DNA of 64,000 nt, from assembly GCA_046330935.1 (NCBI GenBank), contig JAXLRU010000007.1, forward strand, positions 62,001 to 126,000, read 5' to 3'. The position numbers and the translations under genes were made by a program. The stretch is from JAXLRU01 sp046330935 (GTDB lineage: Bacteria; Actinomycetota; Actinomycetes; Actinomycetales; Kineosporiaceae). The stretch's first letter is position 1; every line of letters begins with the position of its first letter. The notes below the pieces were generated by a model. The model had not been told where the DNA came from, searched no databases, and saw only the letters and a list, made by a program, of their open reading frames with translations. Shown one piece after another: positions 27,601 through 36,813 of the stretch.

Positions 27601-27689
27601 AATTCACCGAGTTCCTGGAGCTTGGCCATGACGACCTTGCTCTCGACTCCGAGCTCCTTGGCGAGCTCGTAGACCCGGACCTTTGCCAC
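24662..27689 (-). CDS. infB: Translation initiation factor IF-2, one apparent frameshift in the linker
   Basis: From GTG 27689 the N-terminal IF2N domain reads VAKVRVYELAKELGVESK. A very long Pro/Gly/Arg/Ala linker follows, then the GTPase domain (GHVDHGKT, DTPGHEAF, NKVD) and C-terminal domains. The first about 98 codons are in a different frame from the rest. Dropping one base from the run of six G at 27392-27397 (plus strand) joins PVERPAP to AASAPAPAAA and gives 1,009 codons exactly. IF-2 is essential, so sequence error is the likely cause. The linker carries a 21-residue tandem duplication. Confidence 0.93.
26931..27056 (-). repeat. 63-base tandem repeat (two copies) in the infB linker
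   Basis: Two head-to-tail copies with a period of 63 bases, each encoding a 21-residue unit that contains MPRPGGGSPRPGNN and PFASAQG. The second copy starts at 26994. The copies look identical over most of their length, suggesting a recent or homogenised duplication. Confidence 0.85.
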
Positions 27690-27822
27690 GATTCTCCTGT
27701 CTCGGTCCATGCCGGACAGGCGTGGACCGTGGTTACTGCTGGGGGGCGTTCATCGCTGCGCGCTCATCGGGTGCTCATCAGCTTCTGACCCGCTTCCTGA
27801 TGGACGGTTCTGGTCGGACGTC

Positions 27823-28173
27823 TCACGACGACCCCGGAGGGATCGCCGTCGTGCGGTCTGCCTCGGAAAGGTAACCCCTCACCGCAGCGAGCACGAGCGC
27901 CGGGCCCACGTGCCGCAAGGCGCGGGGGAAGGCGCGACGCCGCTCGGCGAGCTCGAGACACCTCGGGCGTGGGTGCAGTGAGGCACCACGCCCCGGGAGC
28001 CTTCGCCGGGGATCGGGGAGGACGGACCAGACACCGTCGACCTCGGCCGCGACGACCCGCAGCAGATCCGACCGACTCGCCCGCTCACGGCACCCGACGC
28101 ACGTCCGCACCGGGCCGGGACGGGCGGCGATCGCAGGACCGGGGGAATCCGGCACAGCTCGCCCACCTACCAC
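27823..28173 (-). CDS. ylxR: YlxR family (DUF448) RNA-binding protein
   Basis: 116 residues. The family signature RTCVGCRERASRSDLLRVV and the later PGRGASLHPRP are clear. YlxR lies between nusA and infB in most bacteria; structures of relatives suggest nucleic acid binding. The first about 20 residues are weakly conserved, so the true start may be a few codons in. It begins about 126 bases after the nusA stop. Confidence 0.9.
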   Translation of the reverse strand: MVGGRAVPDSPGPAIAARPGPVRTCVGCRERASRSDLLRVVAAEVDGVWSVLPDPRRRLPGRGASLHPRPRCLELAERRRAFPRALRHVGPALVLAAVRGYLSEADRTTAIPPGSS

Positions 28174-28298
28174 GACGACGGAGGAACCCGAAGGGATGAC
28201 CAGACCGGGCGACCGGTCGCGGACAGTCTACCCCCGTCCGGCCAAAGGACGTTCGCGACCGTCGATCCTGCGCCTGCCGCGGTGCCCGCAGCCGGCGG

Positions 28299-29303
28299 CT
28301 ACCGGGGGGTCTGGGCGGCGCGAGGGCTCCCCTGCGGCGCCTCGACGTCGGGGCGGATGTCGATCCGGCACCCGGTGAGCTTGGCGGCCAGGCGGGCGTT
28401 CTGGCCCTCCTTGCCGATGGCGAGGGAGAGCTGGTAGTCGGGCACGATCACCCGCACGGCCCGGGTCTGGGGGTCGACCAGCTCCGCCGAGACCACCTTC
28501 GCGGGGCTCAGGGCGTTCGCCACGAACGTGGCGGGGTCGTCGCTGTGGTCGATCACGTCGATCTTCTCGCCGCGCAGTTCGGTGACCACCGACCGCACCC
28601 GCTGACCCATCGGGCCGATGCAGGCGCCCTTGGCGTTGAGGCCCGCGACGGACGTCCGCACGGCGATCTTGGACCGGTGGCCCGCCTCCCGGGCCACCGC
28701 CACGATCTCGACGCTGCCGTCGGCGATCTCGGGGACCTCGAGGGCGAACAGCTTGCGGACCAGGTTCGGGTGGGTGCGCGAGACCGTGACCGACGGCCCC
28801 TTCGGGCCCTTGCGGGCACCCACGACGTAGCAGCGCAGGCGCATGCCGTGGGCGTAGTCCTCGCCTGCGACCTGCTCGGGCGGGGGCAGGAGGGCCTCGA
28901 CCGTGCCGAGGTCGACGTGGATCATCCGCGGGTCGGGACCCTGCTGCACGACACCCGAGACGATGTCGCCCTCACGCTCCCGGAACTCCCCGAGGACCTG
29001 CTCGTCCTCGACGTCGCGCAGCCGCTGGAGGATGGTCTGGCGGGCGGTGCTCGCAGCGATCCGCCCGAACCCCGCAGGGGTGTCCTCCCACTCGCGCAGC
29101 AGGGCACCGGTGTCGTCGCGCTCCTGCGCCCACACCACGACGTGCCCACTGGCGCGGTCGAGCTCGACCCGGGCCATCGGCTGGGCACCCTCGGTGCGCT
29201 GGTAGGCCAGGAGCAGCGCCTGCTCGATGGTGCGGACGAGGAGGTCGAACGGGACGTCCTTCTCCCGCTCCAGGGTCCGCAGCGCGGCCATGTCGATGTC
29301 CAT
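28299..29303 (-). CDS. nusA: Transcription termination/antitermination factor NusA
   Basis: 334 residues from ATG 29303, which shares a base with the rimP stop (TGATG). The N-terminal RNA-polymerase-binding domain, an S1 domain (around GDIVSGVVQQG) and two KH domains (NAKGACIGPMGQRVRSV and LSLAIGKEGQNARLAAKLTG) are visible. It modulates pausing, termination and rRNA antitermination. The C-terminal acidic repeats of enterobacterial NusA are absent, as is normal for actinobacteria. It forms the rimP-nusA-ylxR-infB operon. Confidence 0.96.
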   Translation of the reverse strand: MDIDMAALRTLEREKDVPFDLLVRTIEQALLLAYQRTEGAQPMARVELDRASGHVVVWAQERDDTGALLREWEDTPAGFGRIAASTARQTILQRLRDVEDEQVLGEFREREGDIVSGVVQQGPDPRMIHVDLGTVEALLPPPEQVAGEDYAHGMRLRCYVVGARKGPKGPSVTVSRTHPNLVRKLFALEVPEIADGSVEIVAVAREAGHRSKIAVRTSVAGLNAKGACIGPMGQRVRSVVTELRGEKIDVIDHSDDPATFVANALSPAKVVSAELVDPQTRAVRVIVPDYQLSLAIGKEGQNARLAAKLTGCRIDIRPDVEAPQGSPRAAQTPR

Positions 29304-29929
29304 CACTCCTCCTCCTCGTCGTCGATCTCGTCGATCTCGTCGTCCTCGTCGCTGCCGTGGTCGTCCCCGTCGTCCCCGTCGTCGGCCTCGAGGTCGACGA
29401 GCTCGACGTCCTCCCAGACCCGCGAGAACTCCACCAGCACCTTGCCGCTGCGCACGGACTCGGCCGCCACGACGGTGATCACGGAGTCGGGCCGCTCCCC
29501 CCGCGGGTCGACCGAGGGCTCCAGCAGGACCATGGCGTCGTCGCGGACCTCGATCAGCCGCCCCTGCACCTCGCGCCCGTCCGTCAGCGACAGCCGGACC
29601 AGGCGGGTGCGGGCTCGGCGGAAGTGCCGGGGCAGGGTCAGCGGGCGGTCGACGCCGGGGCTGGTGACCTCGAGCAGGTACGGCGTCCGGCCGAGCAGCT
29701 CGGTCTCGTCCAGCCGCGCGGAGAGGTTCTGGCTGGCCTCGGCGACGGCGTCCAGCGGCACCGAGCCGATGGCGTCGTCGGGGAGGTCCACGACCACCCG
29801 AACCACCCGCCGCTTGCCGGCGGCGGTGACCCGCACGTCCTCGAGGACGAGACCCGCCGCGCGGGCCGCCTCGTCGGCGTGGGATCGCAGCGCCTCGTCC
29901 AGGGCCTGCCCGCCCGTGGGGCCTGTCAC
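29303..29929 (-). CDS. rimP: Ribosome maturation factor RimP with acidic tail
   Basis: 208 residues. The core (about 10-175) has the RimP pattern, with LLEVTSPGVDRPLTLPRHFRRA. The final 35 residues or so are nearly all Asp, Glu, Gly and Ile. RimP assists early 30S assembly. It leads the nusA operon and is divergent from the DUF4439 lipoprotein gene, with 174 bases between that should contain both promoters. Confidence 0.93.
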   Translation of the reverse strand: MTGPTGGQALDEALRSHADEAARAAGLVLEDVRVTAAGKRRVVRVVVDLPDDAIGSVPLDAVAEASQNLSARLDETELLGRTPYLLEVTSPGVDRPLTLPRHFRRARTRLVRLSLTDGREVQGRLIEVRDDAMVLLEPSVDPRGERPDSVITVVAAESVRSGKVLVEFSRVWEDVELVDLEADDGDDGDDHGSDEDDEIDEIDDEEEE

Positions 29930-30103
29930 GCCGTCCTCCTTCTCGATGTCGCACTCCCGGTGACGACGGCGTCACCCCTGTCGGGCCGCCGCACGCCTCG
30001 CGAGCCGACCGCCCAGCCTACCGACCCTCACGGGCACCCGCCGACCACGAGGCCGACCGGGCCGCGCCGGTCGCCGGTCCCGGCGCGTGCGAGGATGCCG
30101 CCG

Positions 30104-31069
30104 ATGGTGACCGCCCGGCCCGCTCCCGCCGCCGCCCCGCCCAGCCGGCGGGCCGTCGTCGCGGGGCTCGCGATCGGCGCGGCGGCCGGCCTGGCGGGCT
30201 GCTCGTCCCCGGGGGCCACGCTCGTGCGGCAGCCCCGCCCCGCCACCTCCCTGCCGCCCGACGAGCTGGCCAGGGCTCGCGCGATCACCCGCGGGCGCTA
30301 CCTCGCGGACGCCGCTGTGCGGGCGGGGCGACAGGATCGGGCGCAGCGGGCGGTGCTCTCCCTCGTCGCCGCACACCACCTGCGCCACCTCGCGGCGCTC
30401 GGCGACGTCCGCGACCCGGCTCGGCCGGTGAGCACGCCCCCTCCCCCGCTGGTCCCCCCGCGCACGACCCCCGCCGTGACGGTCGGGCCCGTGGACGACG
30501 TCGCGCAGCTGGCCGTCCAGGAAGCCGCTGCGGCACAGGAGGCGGCGGCCGGCGCCGCCGCGACCTCCTCCGGCCTCGCGGTCCTGCTGGCGCGGATCGC
30601 CGCTGCGCGGGCCGTGCACGCCCGCCTGCTGGGTGGGCGCCGCCCGGCGCTACCGACTGCGGTGGGGTGCACCGGGGCCGGCTGCTCCGTCGAGGCCCTG
30701 CAGGCGCTGCTCGCCGGCCAGCACGCGGCGGTGTGGGGGTACGGCCTGGTCGTCGCGCGGGCCACACCCGCCGGGCGCCGGCTCGCGCAGCCGTTGTGGG
30801 CCGAGCACGAGGACGTCCGTGACCTCCTGCGAGCGGCCCTGGAGACGTCGGGGGCCGAGCCGGTGCCGGCCGCCCCTGCCTACGCCGTGCCGGCCGGGGC
30901 GTCCCCTCGCGACCTCGCGCGCAGGATCGAGGCGGGCACGGCCCGGTTGGCGGCGGCCGCTGCCGGCGACGGTGGGTCGGGCACGCGTGCCCTGGGGGCG
31001 GGCCTGCTCGTCGCCGCCGCGGTGCGCCAGCAGGCGTGGGGCGACACCCCGGCCCTGCCCGGCGGGTGA
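30104..31069 (+). CDS. Tat/lipoprotein-type exported protein with DUF4439 ferritin-like domain
   Basis: 321 residues from ATG 30104 (GAGG upstream); an ATG at 30095 is also in frame. The N-terminus has a twin-arginine (SRRAVVAGL, Arg15-Arg16), a hydrophobic core and a lipobox AGC with Cys33. The C-terminal 140 residues (from LQALLAGQHAAVWGYGLVVAR) match the ferritin-like DUF4439 pattern of alternating helices. The region between is helical and Ala-rich. It is convergent with proS, the usual neighbour of this family in actinobacteria. Function unknown. Confidence 0.8.
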   Translation: MVTARPAPAAAPPSRRAVVAGLAIGAAAGLAGCSSPGATLVRQPRPATSLPPDELARARAITRGRYLADAAVRAGRQDRAQRAVLSLVAAHHLRHLAALGDVRDPARPVSTPPPPLVPPRTTPAVTVGPVDDVAQLAVQEAAAAQEAAAGAAATSSGLAVLLARIAAARAVHARLLGGRRPALPTAVGCTGAGCSVEALQALLAGQHAAVWGYGLVVARATPAGRRLAQPLWAEHEDVRDLLRAALETSGAEPVPAAPAYAVPAGASPRDLARRIEAGTARLAAAAAGDGGSGTRALGAGLLVAAAVRQQAWGDTPALPGG

Positions 31070-31070
31070 A

Positions 31071-31100
31071 CCGGCCTCGCACCGCAGGGCGCGAGGCCGG
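31071..31100. terminator. Terminator hairpin between convergent DUF4439 gene and proS
   Basis: A perfect 10-base stem (ccggcctcgc and its complement) with a 10-base loop starts 2 bases past the stop at 31069 and ends 11 bases before the proS stop. Confidence 0.72.
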
Positions 31101-31110
31101 ACCGAGGCCC

Positions 31111-32859
31111 TCAGCCCTTGAGTGCGACGAGCGCCTGCACCGCGGCGTCGGGTGCCAGGTCGGCGCGCTCACCGGTGCGCCGGTCGCGCAGCTCGACGAC
31201 GCCCGTCTCCAGGCCCTTGCCCACGACGAGGACGCTCGGGACGCCGATCAGCTCGGCGTCCTTGAACTTGGCGCCGGGAGCGACCTTGCGGCGGTCGTCG
31301 AAGAGCACGCGCACGCCCTTGGCCACCAGCTGCGCCGCGATGTCCTCGGCGGCGGCGAAGACGGCGTCGTCCTTGCCCGTCGCCATCAGGTGGACGTCGG
31401 CGGGGGCCACCTCGCGCGGCCAGCACAGACCGGCGTCGTCGGCACCGGCCTCGGCGATCGCCGCCACGGCCCGGGAGACGCCGATGCCGTAGGAGCCCAT
31501 GGTCACGGTGACGAGCTTGCCGAACTCGTCGAGCACCTTCAGCCCCAGCGCCTCGGCGTACTTGCGGCCGAGCTGGAAGATGTGCCCGATCTCGATGCCG
31601 CGGGCCATCGTGAGGACCCCGCCGCAGACGGGGCAGGCGTCGCCCTCGCGGACCTCGGCGGCCTCGACCGTGCCGTCCGCGGTGAAGTCGCGGCCGGCGA
31701 CCAGCCCGACGACGTGCCGGTCGGTCTCGTTGGCGCCGGTCGCCCACACGGTGCCGTCGGCGACGCGGGGGTCGAGGAGGTAGCGGATGCCGCTGGGCGA
31801 GTCGGCGCCGAGCACCTGCGGCCCGATGTAGCCGCGCACCAGCTGGGGGTGCTTGGCGAAGTCGGCCTCGGTGAACGCCTCGACCTCGGCCGGGGACACC
31901 GCGGCCTCCAGCCGCTTCGGGTCGACCTCACGGTCGCCGGGGACGCCGACGACGAGGGGCTCCCGGGTGCCGTCGGGGTGCACGAGCGTGACGACGACGT
32001 TCTTCAGCGTGTCACCCGCGCTCCACGGCGCCCCCTCCCGGGGGTGGTCGCGGTTGAGCAGCTCGACGAGCGCGTCGATCGTCGGGGTCCCGGGCGTGTC
32101 CACGACCCTCGCCGCCGGCGCACCGGAGGCGTCCACGGCGGCGGGCGCCGGCGTCGTCACGGCCTCGGTGTTGGCTGCGTAGTCGCAGGTGGAGCAGCGG
32201 ACGAAGGTGTCCTCGCCGATCGCGGTCGGGTGCAGGAACTCCTCGGACTTGCTGCCCCCCATGGCGCCCGCCATCGCCGAGACGATGACGTACTCCAGGC
32301 CCAGCCGGTCGAACGTGCGCACGTAGGCGTCGCGGTGCTTGGCGTAGGAGACCGCGAGCCCGTCGTCGTCGACGTCGAAGGAGTAGGAGTCCTTCATCAC
32401 GAACTCGCGCCCGCGCAGCAGCCCGGCGCGGGGGCGCGCCTCGTCGCGGTACTTGTTCTGGATCTGGTAGATCGAGAGCGGCAGGTCCTTGTAGGAGGAG
32501 TAGAGATCCTTCACCAGGAGCGTGAACATCTCCTCGTGCGTGGGGCCGAGGAGCATGTCGGCGCCCTTGCGGTCCTTCACACGGAAGACGTTGTCGCCGT
32601 ACTCCGTCCAGCGGTTGGTGGCCTCGTAGGGCTCCCGCGGCAGGAGGGCGGGGAACTGCACCTCCTGGAACCCGGCGGCGTCCATCTCCTCGCGCACCAC
32701 CTGAGCGACGTTGCGCAGCACCTGGACCCCCAGCGGCAGCCAGGTGTAGATGCCCGGGGCGGCACGGCGGATGTAGCCCGCCCGCACGAGGAGCTTGTGG
32801 CTGGGCACCTCCGCGTCGGCCGGGTCCTCACGCAGGGTGCGCAGGAACAGCGTGGACAT
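31111..32859 (-). CDS. proS: Prolyl-tRNA synthetase (bacterial type with editing domain)
   Basis: 582 residues from ATG 32859, giving the usual MSTLFLRTLREDPADAEVPSHKLLVRAGYIR start; an in-frame start 4 codons upstream is less likely. Class II motifs are visible: motif 1 around AGFQEVQFPALLP, motif 2 (FVMKDSYSF region), and motif 3 (TVTMGSYGIGVSR). The insertion editing domain (about 220-400) and the C-terminal anticodon-binding domain are present. It charges tRNA-Pro and clears Ala-tRNA-Pro. Confidence 0.96.
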   Translation of the reverse strand: MSTLFLRTLREDPADAEVPSHKLLVRAGYIRRAAPGIYTWLPLGVQVLRNVAQVVREEMDAAGFQEVQFPALLPREPYEATNRWTEYGDNVFRVKDRKGADMLLGPTHEEMFTLLVKDLYSSYKDLPLSIYQIQNKYRDEARPRAGLLRGREFVMKDSYSFDVDDDGLAVSYAKHRDAYVRTFDRLGLEYVIVSAMAGAMGGSKSEEFLHPTAIGEDTFVRCSTCDYAANTEAVTTPAPAAVDASGAPAARVVDTPGTPTIDALVELLNRDHPREGAPWSAGDTLKNVVVTLVHPDGTREPLVVGVPGDREVDPKRLEAAVSPAEVEAFTEADFAKHPQLVRGYIGPQVLGADSPSGIRYLLDPRVADGTVWATGANETDRHVVGLVAGRDFTADGTVEAAEVREGDACPVCGGVLTMARGIEIGHIFQLGRKYAEALGLKVLDEFGKLVTVTMGSYGIGVSRAVAAIAEAGADDAGLCWPREVAPADVHLMATGKDDAVFAAAEDIAAQLVAKGVRVLFDDRRKVAPGAKFKDAELIGVPSVLVVGKGLETGVVELRDRRTGERADLAPDAAVQALVALKG

Positions 32860-32919
32860 GCGAAGGAGCACCGTGGGCCTCCGGGGTGGTGACGAACCGG
32901 GCCGCCAGCGTACCGGCGC

Positions 32920-33762
32920 TCAGAACAGCACGGTCGCGTAGGTGCCGACGCGGGCGAAGCCCACCCGCTCGTACACCCGCACCGCCCGGTGGTTGAAGTC
33001 GTTGACGTACAGCGACACGGTGGGCGCCACGCTCGCCCGGACCTGCTCGACCAGCGCGGCCATCGCCGGCGCCGCCAGTCCGCGGCCGCGGTGAGCCGGG
33101 TTGACCCACACGCCCTGCACCTGGACCGCCTCCGGGGTGACCGACCCCAGCTCGGCCTTGAACACGATCTCGGGGCCGTGCTCCCCCTGCTCGACCCGCA
33201 CGAACGAGCGCTGCTGGGTGACCAGCCCCGTCACCTGGGCCACGTAGGCGGCGCCCCCGTCGACCGCCACCGGGGAGTAGCCCACCTCCTCGGTGAACAT
33301 CGACACGCAGGCGGGCACGATGAGGTCGAGTTCCTCGGGACGCCCCCGGCGCACGGCGGGGTCGGCCGGGACCGCCGGCGGCCCCGACAGGGCCATCAGC
33401 GGCTGGACGGAGCGGACCTCCCGCGGCCGGGCCCAGGTGCCGGACAGCTGCCGCCACAGGGCGAGCACCGGCTCCGCGGGGCCCACGATCGAGGAGCAGC
33501 GCCGCCCGATCCTGCGGGCCCGCGCGGCGAAGGCGTCCACCGCGGCGGGGGTGGCCTCCACCGGCACCAGGTTCGCACCCCACCAGCACAGCGAGGTCAG
33601 CTGCGACCCCTCGTAGAAGCCCCACAGCTGTCCGCCGCCGTCCACGCCCGTCTCCCTGAGCCGGGCGGCCACGAAGAGGTTCGCGACGACGTCGCGGGCG
33701 CACAGGACCAGCGCCTCCTCGAGGTCGCGAGGGTCCAGGACTCTCAGGGACGGACGCAGCAC
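32920..33762 (-). CDS. GNAT acetyltransferase with DUF4081-type N-terminal domain
   Basis: 280 residues from GTG 33762 (AGGA 7 bases upstream), which gives the family-like start VLRPSLRVLDPRDLEEALVLC. The N-terminal half resembles DUF4081; the C-terminal half is a GNAT fold with VQGVWVNPAHRGRGLAAPAMAALV and the YVNDFNHRAVRVYERVGF signature. Such proteins are common beside ispG and proS in actinobacteria. The substrate is unknown. Upstream in-frame starts are possible but enter the chemotaxis gene promoter region. Confidence 0.83.
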   Translation of the reverse strand: MLRPSLRVLDPRDLEEALVLCARDVVANLFVAARLRETGVDGGGQLWGFYEGSQLTSLCWWGANLVPVEATPAAVDAFAARARRIGRRCSSIVGPAEPVLALWRQLSGTWARPREVRSVQPLMALSGPPAVPADPAVRRGRPEELDLIVPACVSMFTEEVGYSPVAVDGGAAYVAQVTGLVTQQRSFVRVEQGEHGPEIVFKAELGSVTPEAVQVQGVWVNPAHRGRGLAAPAMAALVEQVRASVAPTVSLYVNDFNHRAVRVYERVGFARVGTYATVLF

Positions 33763-33907
33763 ACGCGAATCCTGGCCCAGGAGGCGCCCGCCCGCACCCA
33801 CCGCCGCGCCGCGCAGCCCCGGGTGGGGGTCATCGGTGCCCGCAGGCTTCAGATGAGCTGGGTCACAACCGACAAGGCAGGGAGTTGCCGACATCGGAAG
33901 GTTCCCC

Positions 33908-35470
33908 ATGTCCTGGTCCATCCGGCGCCTGTTCGTCGCCGTCCTCGTCACCCTCAACGTCGTGAGCGCCGTGCTGGTGGCCGCCGCGCTGAACCTGGCC
34001 CGGGACGTGCACTCGGCCCAGGACGCCCTCGACGACCAGGTGGCCGTCGCGGCGGCCCTCGCGCGCACCGAGGTCGCCCAGCAGTCGGCCGCAGGCGTGA
34101 CCACCATGATCCTCTTCGTCAACGTGGACTCGATGACCTCGGCGCAGAAGGCCAGCGTCGCGGCGCTGCGGTCGGCGATGAACGACCTGTCGAAGGCCCC
34201 CCTGGACGGGCAGGAGCGGCAGGCCGCGAAGACCTACCTCGACGCCCTCGGCGTCATCGCGGGCATGTTCGAGCAGACGCAGCCGCCCACGGCCGCTGCG
34301 GGCACGGACGTCGCCGCGCTCATGTCCGGGCTCGGCGAGTACCAGAAGAAGGTCGACGCCGTCAGCGCCGCGGGCAAGGCCCTGCGCGAGCAGGTCGACC
34401 GCAACCTCGCCATGCAGCGCGACCGGACCTCCTCGTCGTCCTCGCGGCTGGCCCTCCTGATGATCGCCGTCGTGCTCCTGCTCGGCACGGGCTCGTCCCT
34501 GGCCTTCGCCGTGTTCGGCCGCAACCTCATCCGCCGCCTCGACACCGTCAGCGGCGTGCTGAGCAAGGCGCAGGCGGGCGACCTCACCGCCCGCACCGGG
34601 CTGACCGGCGGGGACGAGATCTCGAAGGCCGGGCGCGCCGCGGACGCCGTCCTGGAGCGCCTGGCGCAGGTCTTCGGTCGCCTGCAGGCGATGAGCACCC
34701 ACCTCGGGACCTCCGCCGACCAGCTGCGCGACGTCGCCGCTGTCGTCGACCGCACCGCCGGCGAGGCATCGGCCCAGGCCGAGGTGGTCGCCCGTTCCGC
34801 CGACGAGGTCTCGCGCAGCGTCGACAGCGTCGCCTCCGGCACCGAGAGCATGAGCGCCGCGATCTCCGAGATCGCGGGCAACGCGCAGGAGGCGGCCCAG
34901 ACCGCCGGCGGGGCCGTGTCGGCGGTGGAGACGACGACGGCGAGCATGGCCCAGCTGTCGGAGTCCTCGCGCGAGATCGGCGACGTCGTGCGCCTGATCA
35001 CCTCGATCGCCGAGCAGACCAACCTCCTGGCCCTCAACGCGACGATCGAGGCCGCTCGCGCCGGGGAGGCGGGCAAGGGCTTCGCCGTCGTCGCCGACGA
35101 GGTCAAGCAGCTCGCGCAGGAGACCGCCCGCGCCACCGAGGACATCTCGCGCCGCGTGGAGGCGATCCAGGCCGACGCGAACGAGGCCGGCCTCTCGATC
35201 GCGGCCGTGGCCAGCGTCATCGAGCGGATCGCGCAGTACCAGACCACCATCGCGGGCGCGGTCGAGGAGCAGACGGCGACGACGATGGAGATGAACCGCG
35301 GCGTCGGCGACGCGGCCGAGGGCACGCGCGCCATCGCCGACAGCGTCTCGGGCCTGGCCGCCACGGCCGGCCACACCCGTGCGGCCGTCGGCGACACGCT
35401 GGACAGCGCCTCGCGGATGCAGGACATCTCCAGCGAGCTCGCCGGGCTCGTCGGGGGCTTCACGTACTGA
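33908..35470 (+). CDS. Methyl-accepting chemotaxis protein
   Basis: 520 residues. Transmembrane segment 1 is at about 8-30, the extracytoplasmic four-helix-type sensor region at about 31-178, transmembrane segment 2 at about 180-204 and a HAMP domain at about 205-257. The highly conserved signalling hairpin IAEQTNLLALNATIEAARAG is at about 367-386, and methylation-type Ala/Glu/Gln-rich coiled coils flank it. It senses an unknown ligand and signals to CheA/CheW. It stands alone between a GNAT gene and ispG, with a strong terminator after it. No che genes are in the window. Its presence implies a motile organism. Confidence 0.95.
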   Translation: MSWSIRRLFVAVLVTLNVVSAVLVAAALNLARDVHSAQDALDDQVAVAAALARTEVAQQSAAGVTTMILFVNVDSMTSAQKASVAALRSAMNDLSKAPLDGQERQAAKTYLDALGVIAGMFEQTQPPTAAAGTDVAALMSGLGEYQKKVDAVSAAGKALREQVDRNLAMQRDRTSSSSSRLALLMIAVVLLLGTGSSLAFAVFGRNLIRRLDTVSGVLSKAQAGDLTARTGLTGGDEISKAGRAADAVLERLAQVFGRLQAMSTHLGTSADQLRDVAAVVDRTAGEASAQAEVVARSADEVSRSVDSVASGTESMSAAISEIAGNAQEAAQTAGGAVSAVETTTASMAQLSESSREIGDVVRLITSIAEQTNLLALNATIEAARAGEAGKGFAVVADEVKQLAQETARATEDISRRVEAIQADANEAGLSIAAVASVIERIAQYQTTIAGAVEEQTATTMEMNRGVGDAAEGTRAIADSVSGLAATAGHTRAAVGDTLDSASRMQDISSELAGLVGGFTY

Positions 35471-35484
35471 TCCCCGGCGCAGAC

Positions 35485-35520
35485 GCACGAAGGCCCCCGC
35501 CGCGGCGGGGGCCTTCGTGC
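35485..35520. terminator. Very strong terminator hairpin after the chemotaxis gene
   Basis: A perfect 17-base inverted repeat (gcacgaaggcccccgcc and its complement) separated by 2 bases lies between the convergent stops at 35470 and 35536. Confidence 0.88.
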
Positions 35521-35535
35521 GTTGTGGGGCGATGC

Positions 35536-36690
35536 TCAACCGGAGACGCTCACGACGGGAGCCCCGCCGTCGGCCTCCTCGCCCATCTCGGCCGCGAGCT
35601 TCATGGCCTCCTCGATGAGCGTCTCGACGATCATCGCCTCGGGCACGGTCTTGACGACCTCGCCGCGCACGAAGATCTGGCCCTTGCCGTTGCCCGAGGC
35701 GACGCCGAGGTCGGCCTCGCGGGCCTCACCCGGGCCGTTGACGACGCAGCCCATCACGGCCACGCGCAGGGGCACGGACATGCCCTCGAGGCCCTTGGTC
35801 ACCCGCTCGGCGAGGGTGTAGACGTCGACCTGCGCGCGCCCGCACGACGGGCACGACACGATCTCGAGCTTGCGGGGGCGCAGGTTCAGCGACTGCAGGA
35901 TCGCGACGCCGACCTTGACCTCCTCCACCGGCGGGGCCGACAGCGACACGCGGATGGTGTCGCCGATGCCCTTGGCCAGGAGCGCGCCGAACGCGACGGA
36001 GGACTTGATCGTGCCCTGGAAGGCGGGCCCGGCCTCGGTCACCCCGAGGTGCAGGGGCCAGTCACCCCGCTCGGCGAGCATCTCGTAGGCGCGGACCATG
36101 ACGACCGGGTCGTTGTGCTTGACCGAGATCTTGAAGTCGTGGAAGCCGTGCTCCTCGAACAGCGAGGCCTCCCACACCGCCGACTCCACCAGCGCCTCAG
36201 GTGTCGCCTTGCCGTACTTCGCCAGCAGGCGCGGGTCGAGCGACCCGGCGTTGACGCCGATCCGGATCGAGACGCCGGCGTCGGAGGCCGCCTTGGCGAT
36301 CTCCTTCACCTTGTCGTCGAACTGGCGGATGTTGCCCGGGTTGACGCGGACCGCGGCGCACCCGGCGTCGATGGCCGCGAAGACGTACTTGGGCTGGAAG
36401 TGGATGTCGGCGATCACCGGGATCTGCGACTTCTTGGCGATGATCGGCAACGCCTCGGCGTCGTCCTGGCTGGGGCAGGCGACGCGGACGATGTCGCAGC
36501 CCGCGGCCGTCAGCTCCGCGATCTGCTGGAGGGTGGAGTTGATGTCCGTCGTGGGGGTGGTCGTCATCGACTGCACCGAGACGGGGGCGTCGCCACCGAC
36601 CAGCACCTTGCCGACCCGGATCTGGCGCGAGCGGCGACGCGGCGCGATCACGGGCGGGGGCAGCGCGGGCAGTCCGAGGTTGACGGGCAT
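35536..36690 (-). CDS. ispG: 4-hydroxy-3-methylbut-2-enyl-diphosphate synthase
   Basis: 384 residues. The TIM-barrel part opens with RRRSRQIRVGKVLVGGDAPVSVQSMTTT, and the cluster-binding region has CPSCGR and GCVVNGPGEA (three Cys ligands of a 4Fe-4S cluster). It converts MEcPP to HMBPP in the MEP isoprenoid route. It lies in the conserved order dxr-rip1-ispG on the minus strand, so two MEP enzymes flank the site-2 protease. Confidence 0.96.
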   Translation of the reverse strand: MPVNLGLPALPPPVIAPRRRSRQIRVGKVLVGGDAPVSVQSMTTTPTTDINSTLQQIAELTAAGCDIVRVACPSQDDAEALPIIAKKSQIPVIADIHFQPKYVFAAIDAGCAAVRVNPGNIRQFDDKVKEIAKAASDAGVSIRIGVNAGSLDPRLLAKYGKATPEALVESAVWEASLFEEHGFHDFKISVKHNDPVVMVRAYEMLAERGDWPLHLGVTEAGPAFQGTIKSSVAFGALLAKGIGDTIRVSLSAPPVEEVKVGVAILQSLNLRPRKLEIVSCPSCGRAQVDVYTLAERVTKGLEGMSVPLRVAVMGCVVNGPGEAREADLGVASGNGKGQIFVRGEVVKTVPEAMIVETLIEEAMKLAAEMGEEADGGAPVVSVSG

Positions 36691-36813
36691 GGGGGGAATC
36701 GCCTCCGGCGGGACGGAACACGGTCGGGCCGCGCACGGCGTCGGCCGCGCGCAGGCCCAGTATCGCCTGACCGGCGTGCCGAGGCCCGCCGGACTCCGAA
36801 GCGGGCGCGCGCG

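Noticed and set aside
33868..33894. GCCGACAT and ACCGACAA resembling a flagellar sigma-28 minus-10 box before the chemotaxis gene
   Set aside because: No TAAA-like minus-35 at the right spacing, and the better match lies only 14 bases before the start codon.
34234..35463. Antisense open frame over the chemotaxis receptor
   Set aside because: Ser/Ala/Arg-rich shadow of the receptor coiled coil; the sense frame carries the conserved signalling hairpin.
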